Shown here one piece after another: positions 58,720 to 64,000 of a stretch of DNA of 64,000 nucleotides. The stretch spans positions 29,217 to 93,216 of the forward strand of contig JAFLDO010000018.1 in assembly GCA_017302455.1 (NCBI GenBank), written 5' to 3'. The translations under genes were made by a program, and so were the position numbers. The notes beneath the pieces are model-generated. The model was given only the letters and a program-made list of their open reading frames with translations. It searched no databases and was not told the DNA's origin. Within the stretch, counting starts at the first letter, position 1; each line of letters opens with the position of its first letter. The stretch comes from Accumulibacter sp. (GTDB lineage: Bacteria; Pseudomonadota; Gammaproteobacteria; Burkholderiales; Rhodocyclaceae).

Positions 58720-60465
58720 TTATTTCGTCTCGCGGATGCCGCCGCGTGCGCCGAGTGCCTGCAGATACTGCCCCTTCTCTTCGCTCGACAGCCCGCTGAC
58801 GCCGAGCTTCTGGATCTTGTCCTGCAGGAGCGCGAAAACGCGTCTCTGTTCACCGTCGCGCAGTTGCCCGAGCGCACCAGAAAACTCGCTATCGATTTCG
58901 TCTTCGGCAAAAGGCTGCTGCATTAGTTCAGCCGCCGCCGTATGCAAGACGCTTTCACACTCGCTGCCTCTCAGCCTTTCCAGCAAGGCCGGATAAGCCA
59001 GCGCCTCGGTCCCGCCGCCGGCTATCGTTTCGCATAACAGGCGGATTGCCCGGCCTTCCGCCGAATGCTCAGGCAGCAAGTCGAGCGGCAGGCCCGAAGC
59101 CAGTTCCGGTTTCTGCAACAACAGGCGCAGCAACGGCCGCAGCAGTGATGGCGCCTGCCGAGGCACACGCGCCGGCGCGGCGCGAACCAGCGGCCGCAGC
59201 TCGCACAGTCGCTCCACCTCGGCCTGCGAGAAGTCGCTGAGCTGGGCGAGGCGCTTGACGACCTGCAGCCTCAACAATGGCGACTGCAGACGGCCGATCA
59301 GCGGTTTGGCGACGGCCACCAGTCGGGCCCTTCCTTCGGCAGAACTCAAGTCGCAGTGCCCGGCCAGTTCGCGGAGCAGGAAATCCGACAAGGGCATCGC
59401 CTCGACGATCAGCCGGCGAAACGCTTCCGCCCCCCCCTGGCGGACGAAGCTGTCGGGGTCTTCGCCATCGGGCAGGAAAGCAAAGCCAATGCTCTTCTGC
59501 TCCGGCAATGTCTCCAGACTGTTCTCCAGCGCACGCCATGCCGCCTTGCGCCCGGCGGCATCGCCGTCGAAGCAGAAGACCAGGCGCTCGGCCTGGCGCA
59601 GCAGCTTGTGCACGTGCGTCGGCGTGGTCGCCGTGCCGAGCGTGGCAACGGTATTACCGACGCCGTGCTGGGCGAGAGCGACGACATCCATGTAACCTTC
59701 GACGACGATCGCCGTCCCGGTCTCGCGGATGACTGCGCGCGCCTGCGGCAGGCCGAACACCTCGCGGCCCTTCTCGAAAAGCGGCGTCTCGGGTGAATTG
59801 AGGTACTTGGGCTCACCCTGGCCGAGCACGCGGCCGCCGAAAGCGATCACTTCGCCTTTCTGGTTGATGATCGGGAACATGACCCGATCGCGGAAACGAT
59901 CGTAGAGGCGACCTTGCTCGTTCCTGATCACCAGCCCCGCCACCTGCAACTCGGCGCTTTCGTAGTCGTCAAAAGCGCCGGCAAGACTCTGCCATCCTTC
60001 GGGCGCATACCCGAGGCCGAAGCGGCGGGCGATCTCGCCACTGACGCCGCGCGTCTTGAGATAGGAGACGGCCCTTTCCGACGCCTTGAGTTGTTCGTAG
60101 TAGAACTTCGCCGCGCGCGTCATGATGTCGCCAAGCGCCTGCGCTTCGCGGCCGTGCTGCGCCGCGTGCCTCGGCTCATCGGGAACCTGCAGGCCGGCGC
60201 GGCCAGCCAGTTCCCTGACCGCGTCAACGAAACCGACGCCGGTGTACTCCATCAGGAAACCGATCGCCGTACCATGCGCTCCGCAGCCGAAGCAGTGGTA
60301 GAACTGCTTGCTCGGACTGACCGTAAACGACGGGGACTTCTCGCTGTGGAACGGGCAGCAGGCTGCAAAATTGGCGCCCGTCTTCTTCAGCGGCACGTAG
60401 CCATCGATCAGGTCGACAACGTCGACGCGATAGAGAAGCTCCTGAATGAACGAGTCCGGGATCAT
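58720..60465 (-). CDS. dnaG: DNA primase
   Basis: Makes RNA primers at the replication fork. 581 residues with the N-terminal zinc-binding domain (CCPFHSEKSPSFTVSPSKQF, HCFGCGAHG), the RNA-polymerase-like core (YAPEGW, RVMFPIINQKGEVIAFGGRVLG), the Toprim motif (VVEGYMDVVALAQHG, FCFDGDAAGRKAAWRAL) and a helical C-terminal helicase-binding region. Standard length and start (MIPDSFIQELLYRVDVVDLI). Between yqeY and rpoD as in the classical macromolecular-synthesis operon. Confidence 0.97.
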   Translation of the reverse strand: MIPDSFIQELLYRVDVVDLIDGYVPLKKTGANFAACCPFHSEKSPSFTVSPSKQFYHCFGCGAHGTAIGFLMEYTGVGFVDAVRELAGRAGLQVPDEPRHAAQHGREAQALGDIMTRAAKFYYEQLKASERAVSYLKTRGVSGEIARRFGLGYAPEGWQSLAGAFDDYESAELQVAGLVIRNEQGRLYDRFRDRVMFPIINQKGEVIAFGGRVLGQGEPKYLNSPETPLFEKGREVFGLPQARAVIRETGTAIVVEGYMDVVALAQHGVGNTVATLGTATTPTHVHKLLRQAERLVFCFDGDAAGRKAAWRALENSLETLPEQKSIGFAFLPDGEDPDSFVRQGGAEAFRRLIVEAMPLSDFLLRELAGHCDLSSAEGRARLVAVAKPLIGRLQSPLLRLQVVKRLAQLSDFSQAEVERLCELRPLVRAAPARVPRQAPSLLRPLLRLLLQKPELASGLPLDLLPEHSAEGRAIRLLCETIAGGGTEALAYPALLERLRGSECESVLHTAAAELMQQPFAEDEIDSEFSGALGQLRDGEQRRVFALLQDKIQKLGVSGLSSEEKGQYLQALGARGGIRETK

Positions 60466-60508
60466 CCAGAACCTTCCTCGAACCGGTAATGAACAGCGGC
60501 GAAGTAAG

Positions 60509-60958
60509 TCAGGCGCCAGTCAGACGAATCTTCACGAGCCGGGCCACCTCGCTCATATCGGCACGGCCGGCGAGGTCCGTGCGCAGGCTGGCCATCACCT
60601 TGCCCATGTCAGCGGGACCGCTGGCTCCGCTCGAAGTGATGGCCCGGGCGACGGCGGCGCCGATTTCCTCGCCGGAAAGACCGGCCGGCCGGTAGGTGGC
60701 GAGCAACTCGGCCTCGAACTGCTCTGCGTCGACGAGATCGTTGCGTCCGGCCGCGGCAAACTGGGCGATCGAATCGCGGCGCTGCTTGAGCATCCGCTCG
60801 ATGACGGCCAGCACGGCCGCGTCATCGAGCACGATGCGCTCGTCGACTTCCTTTTGCTTGATGGCCGCGGTGAGCAGGCGCAACGTGCCGAGTCTTCTTG
60901 ATTCGCGCGCGCGCATGGCGGCCTTGACGTCTTCGTTGATGCGCTCCTTCAGGGTCAT
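60509..60958 (-). CDS. GatB/YqeY domain protein
   Basis: 149 residues, a free-standing copy of the GatB C-terminal/YqeY domain: TLKERINEDVKAAMRARESRRLGTLRLLTAAIKQKEVDER, YRPAGLSGEEIGAAVARAI and GPADMGKVMASL. The family binds tRNA-like RNAs in amidotransferases; the role of the stand-alone protein is unknown. Start at 60958 has GAGGAA about seven bases upstream; an ATG five codons earlier (60973) is possible. It is commonly found between rpsU and dnaG. Confidence 0.88.
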   Translation of the reverse strand: MTLKERINEDVKAAMRARESRRLGTLRLLTAAIKQKEVDERIVLDDAAVLAVIERMLKQRRDSIAQFAAAGRNDLVDAEQFEAELLATYRPAGLSGEEIGAAVARAITSSGASGPADMGKVMASLRTDLAGRADMSEVARLVKIRLTGA

Positions 60959-61032
60959 CGCGAACTTCCTCATGGCTACATGGTGCCGCTTGACGACGCC
61001 GCGCGTCGCTCATCGCCGTTCCACAAACGCCA

Positions 61033-61062
61033 ACAGCCGCCCATCTTCAGACAGGCGGCTGT
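61033..61062 (-). terminator. Hairpin between rpsU and yqeY (attenuator-like)
   Basis: Perfect 9-bp inverted repeat ACAGCCGCC (61033-61041) / GGCGGCTGT (61054-61062), 12-base loop, about 20 bases after the rpsU stop. On the minus strand it is followed by TTGGCGTTTG, only partly T-rich. E. coli has a partial terminator at the same place (rpsU-dnaG), which adjusts S21 to primase levels. Confidence 0.6.
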
Positions 61063-61083
61063 CCCGGCAACGGCACTTCAGTG

Positions 61084-61296
61084 CTAGTACAGCTTGGGCG
61101 GCAGGGTCTGGCTGCGCATCCGCTTGTGATGCCGCTTCACCGCCGCGGCGAGCTTGCGCTTGCGCTCGGCTGTGGGCTTCTCGTAAAACTCGCGAGCCCT
61201 CAGTTCGGTCAACAGACCGGTTTTTTCAACGGTGCGTTTGAAACGACGAATGGCAACTTCGAACGGCTCATTTTCCTTCACGCGAATTGCAGGCAT
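61084..61296 (-). CDS. rpsU: 30S ribosomal protein S21
   Basis: 70-residue small-subunit protein needed for initiation with native mRNAs. The whole family pattern is present: [45 protein letters not shown] and the basic C-terminus [19 protein letters not shown]. First gene of the operon with yqeY, dnaG and rpoD; promoter at 61343-61372. Confidence 0.97.
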   Translation of the reverse strand: MPAIRVKENEPFEVAIRRFKRTVEKTGLLTELRAREFYEKPTAERKRKLAAAVKRHHKRMRSQTLPPKLY

Positions 61297-61342
61297 CGAC
61301 TCATCCCAAGGTCAAAAAGGTCACATTACAGTTTAGCCGTCC

Positions 61343-61372
61343 ATTATAAACACACTCGTGGACGAAATCCAA
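61343..61372 (-). promoter_or_regulatory. Sigma-70 promoter of rpsU operon
   Basis: Perfect -10 TATAAT (61343-61348) with a weak -35 TTGGAT (61367-61372), 18-base spacer, about 47 bases before the rpsU start. Confidence 0.65.
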
Positions 61373-61470
61373 GAGCCAAATGACCATTTTCACTCCGTCT
61401 CGACATTGTGGTCCACGCTCTGCCGGAGCACGCCGGCCGGCGGCGAATCACTGGCTGCAGGCATAGGCGC

Positions 61471-63624
61471 TCATTCGGCCGCTTGCTCGTCGATGACCTC
61501 AAATCTGGTCGCGCCGGCCTCATCGCTGAAGCTGAAGACCTCATCGACCTGCAAGCCTCGCGGTATCTGGTGCGTGATGAACAACATGGTCACCTGACCC
61601 TTGAGCTTGTTGATCGTCTTCGCAAAGGCCTCGGCGGTCGGCTGATCGAGGTTCGACACCGCTTCGTCGAAGATCAGGATCGGCGGCCGCTTGAGCAGCG
61701 CCCGGGCGATCGCGATGCGCTGCATCTGGCCACCCGAGAGGCCAACGCCGCGCTCGCCGATCGCGGTCTGATAGCCGTCCGGCAGCTGCTCGATGGTGTC
61801 GTGGATCTCGGCGGCCTTGCAGGCGACGATCACGTCCTCAAAGCTGGCGTGCGGGTGTGCCATGACCAGATTGTCGTAGAGGCTGCCGGAAAAAAGGACG
61901 GTTTCCTGCGGCACCATCCCGAAGAAGCGGCGCAGTTCGTTGGCGGCGAAGTTGCGGATATCCCTACCGTCGATCTCGATCCGACCCTCGATCGGCACGA
62001 GGAAACCGAGCAGCAGTTTCGCCAGTGTGCTCTTGCCGCAACCCGAGGGACCCATGATGACGCTCAGGTGGCCCGGCTTGAAACGAAGCGTCAGTTGGCG
62101 GTAGAGCCACGCATGCTGTTCGCTGTAACGGAAGGCAAGGTCTTCGATGACGATGCCGCCGCTGCCAGCGACGTCCGGTGAACGCTCGCGACTCGGCGTC
62201 AGCGCATGCGCTTCCCGCGGCATGTCGACGATGTCGCCGAGGCGCTTGACGGCGATGTCCGCCTGCTGGAACTCCTGCCACAGGCCGACCAGGCGCAGCA
62301 TCGGCTGACTCATGCGGCTGGCGAACATCTGAAAGGCGACCAGCATGCCGACCGTGAAGCCGTCGTTGCGCATCACGAGCAAGGCACCGACGATCAGGAT
62401 GGCGAGCGTCATCAACTGTTCGAGACCATTGGCGACGACCTGATAGGTATTGCCGACCTGCTTGCTGGCGAAGCCGGCGGCGAGGTACTGGGCGAGGAGG
62501 TCCCCGTACCTGCGGTCGAGGTCGGGTTCCATCTGTAGCGACTTGACGGTGGCGATGCCCGAGAGGTATTCGGTGAGGAAGGCCTGGTTTCTGGCGCCGA
62601 GCATGAACTGGCGATTGAGTCTGGCGCGGAAGACCGGGGTGACCAGGACGCTCGCCACGGCGATGGCGCCGAGCAGGGCCAGCGCAATCAGCGAGAGTTG
62701 CCAACTGTAGGCGAACATCACGACGAGGAAGATCACCAGGAACGGAAAGTCGAGGACGAGCGTGATCGCAGCGCCAGAAACGAACTCGCGGATCGTCTCG
62801 ACACCTTGCAGACGGGCGACGAGGGTGCCGGTCGGTCGTTGTTCGAACCAGCGCAAGGGCAGGTGCAGCAGGTGCCGGAAGACCTCGCTGCCGAGTACGG
62901 CGTCGATGCGGTTGCCGGTATGCAGAACGAGGTACTGGCGCAGCCAGGTCATGCCGCTGGTGAACAGCATGAACATACCCAAGGCCACCGCGAGGACGAG
63001 CAGCGTGCTGTCGCTCTGGTGGACGATCACCTTGTCGATGATCACCTGGGTAAACAAGGGCGTTGCCAGACCGACGAGCTGGATCGCCAGGCTGGCCAGC
63101 AGCACGTCGCGCCAGATCTGGCGGTGCTTGAGCAGTTCGGGGAGGAACCAGCGAAAACCAAAGGTCTGGCGTTCGCGGGCAAAGCCGGCGATGTCGCCCT
63201 CGTCGCCCCCGGCCGACTGGCGGGCGACAAGGACGACTTCCGGTTCGAGCGTCTGCAACGCTTCATCGATCGGCAGCGCGACAGCGCTCTGGCTACCTGG
63301 CCGGAAGTAGAGGATCTGCTCGGCGGAGGCCTTGACGACGAGAATCGCGCCGTGCGGCCGCGGTGCTTCGGCACCGGTGGCGGTGGCTGGCTTCAGCAAG
63401 GCGATGGCGGGCAGCGGCAGCCGCTGCCAGTCGGCCCCGTCGATCCGACACCCCCCGGTTTTCAGGCCGAGTGCCCGGGCCGCTTCATGCAGCGTCGCCA
63501 GGGTAGTCGGCGGCGGGCAGGCCTGGGCGAGCAAGGTAGCATCGAAGGGAATGCGGAATACGCTGCAGAGACTGCCGAGCAGCCAGAGGACTTCGTCCCG
63601 TCTCATTTCGGTCGTCAATTGCAT
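61471..63624 (-). CDS. Type I secretion ABC transporter with degenerate C39 domain
   Basis: 717 residues, HlyB/LapB-like. Residues 1-130 resemble a peptidase C39 fold but without a convincing catalytic Cys (DEVLWLLGSLCSVFRIPFDATLL), as in C39-like domains that only hold the substrate. Five to six TM helices follow (about 160-430), then the ATPase: Walker A GPSGCGKST (525-533), signature GLSGGQMQRIAIARALL, Walker B PILIFDEAVSNLD and the H-loop in FITHQIP. It exports a protein with a C-terminal signal together with an HlyD-type adaptor and TolC, not seen here. The gene upstream looks like such a substrate. Confidence 0.92.
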   Translation of the reverse strand: MQLTTEMRRDEVLWLLGSLCSVFRIPFDATLLAQACPPPTTLATLHEAARALGLKTGGCRIDGADWQRLPLPAIALLKPATATGAEAPRPHGAILVVKASAEQILYFRPGSQSAVALPIDEALQTLEPEVVLVARQSAGGDEGDIAGFARERQTFGFRWFLPELLKHRQIWRDVLLASLAIQLVGLATPLFTQVIIDKVIVHQSDSTLLVLAVALGMFMLFTSGMTWLRQYLVLHTGNRIDAVLGSEVFRHLLHLPLRWFEQRPTGTLVARLQGVETIREFVSGAAITLVLDFPFLVIFLVVMFAYSWQLSLIALALLGAIAVASVLVTPVFRARLNRQFMLGARNQAFLTEYLSGIATVKSLQMEPDLDRRYGDLLAQYLAAGFASKQVGNTYQVVANGLEQLMTLAILIVGALLVMRNDGFTVGMLVAFQMFASRMSQPMLRLVGLWQEFQQADIAVKRLGDIVDMPREAHALTPSRERSPDVAGSGGIVIEDLAFRYSEQHAWLYRQLTLRFKPGHLSVIMGPSGCGKSTLAKLLLGFLVPIEGRIEIDGRDIRNFAANELRRFFGMVPQETVLFSGSLYDNLVMAHPHASFEDVIVACKAAEIHDTIEQLPDGYQTAIGERGVGLSGGQMQRIAIARALLKRPPILIFDEAVSNLDQPTAEAFAKTINKLKGQVTMLFITHQIPRGLQVDEVFSFSDEAGATRFEVIDEQAAE

Positions 63625-63810
63625 GCTTGCCGCCTCCTCCGGAACGTGGTGCCTCTTGCCGCAACCCTCAACGAGCGCCCGGCTTCAGCGCCCCTGGCCA
63701 CCGCGTCATCCCTACCCGCCTCCTGGCGCTCGTTGGCAGCGCACCGGCGAGGCCGTCCCAGGCAAGCGGCCTGGGCTGGAACGGGCGCGCCTTCCCGCTC
63801 GTCAGGACCA

Positions 63811-64000
63811 TCACGCGAGCCGCTGCGCGCCAGACTGCAGCCCGGCGAGCGGTGTCAATGCCTGCGCTGCACCGCCGAATGCCGGATCGGCGAGAATGCC
63901 GATCGCCGGCGTCACGCCGATACCCGCCAGGCTGCCGCTTCTGCCGTACTGGTAGGCCAGATCGCCACCGAATGCCGCGCTGTCCGAGCCGGCGAGCTGG
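63811..64000 (-). CDS. C-terminal end of a probable large type I secretion substrate
   Basis: Partial gene: 62 residues ending in TGA at 63811 are in the window. The sequence (GGDLAYQYGRSGSLAGIGVT and ADPAFGGAAQALTPLAGLQS, ending GAQRLA) is small-residue-rich and lacks lysine, like the ends of large repeat proteins or adhesins exported by type I systems. It lies 187 bases upstream of the type I ABC transporter on the same strand, which supports the link. The nature of the main body cannot be seen. Confidence 0.6.
   Translation of the reverse strand, partial: QLAGSDSAAFGGDLAYQYGRSGSLAGIGVTPAIGILADPAFGGAAQALTPLAGLQSGAQRLA

Overview
The window is high-GC, densely coded bacterial chromosome. The grpE-dnaK, hrcA, nadK-recN, gltX, pgk-tpiA and rpsU-yqeY-dnaG-rpoD blocks, the fused B12-dependent mutase IcmF and a PEP-CTERM protein together suggest a betaproteobacterium, most likely in the Rhodocyclales (Accumulibacter/Dechloromonas-like). 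This placement is an inference from gene content; no rRNA or tRNA gene is visible and no database was searched.

Positions 1-28,750 are mostly housekeeping and accessory metabolism. First comes a heat-shock region: dnaK (truncated by the window edge) and grpE, each preceded by a near-consensus sigma-32 promoter, with the repressor gene hrcA and hemH nearby. Next are a Ser/Thr kinase with a cyclic-nucleotide domain, NAD kinase, RecN, a small XRE-type regulator with a candidate operator, GltX and a membrane adenylate cyclase. An icmF / CoA-transferase operon follows, divergent from an AraC-type regulator. After it lie an acyltransferase-PilZ fusion, an LpxL-like acyltransferase, a NodU/TobZ-type carbamoyltransferase, pgk-tpiA with a long leader, and a periplasmic binding protein coupled to a HAMP-PAS-GGDEF-EAL protein.

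Positions 28,783-55,548 are the most interesting part: one uninterrupted minus-strand run of 20 genes, with many 1-4 nt start/stop overlaps, encoding a contractile phage-tail-like injection machine. In order of transcription it has sheath, tube, assembly-chaperone-like protein, a Pro/Ala-rich linker protein, a baseplate-type protein, a 1136-residue helical tape-measure candidate, an RHS protein with a C-terminal HExxH domain, hub, spike, PAAR-like tip, gp25-like and gpJ-like wedge proteins, a further wedge protein, fibre proteins, small unknowns, a 1677-residue subtilase without signal peptide, and an alpha/beta hydrolase. No capsid, terminase, integrase, lysis or AAA+ ATPase gene lies in the run. 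Effector-like genes sit inside the structural operon. I read it as a dedicated contractile injection system carrying an RHS-metallopeptidase-like candidate effector and a subtilase whose catalytic fold appears to be split by about 850 residues of beta-propeller-like sequence.

Positions 55,792-64,000 hold a PEP-CTERM secreted protein with a clear terminator, the macromolecular-synthesis operon (rpsU, yqeY, dnaG, rpoD), and a type I secretion ABC transporter with a degenerate peptidase-C39 domain. The C-terminal end of a probable type I secretion substrate runs off the right edge.
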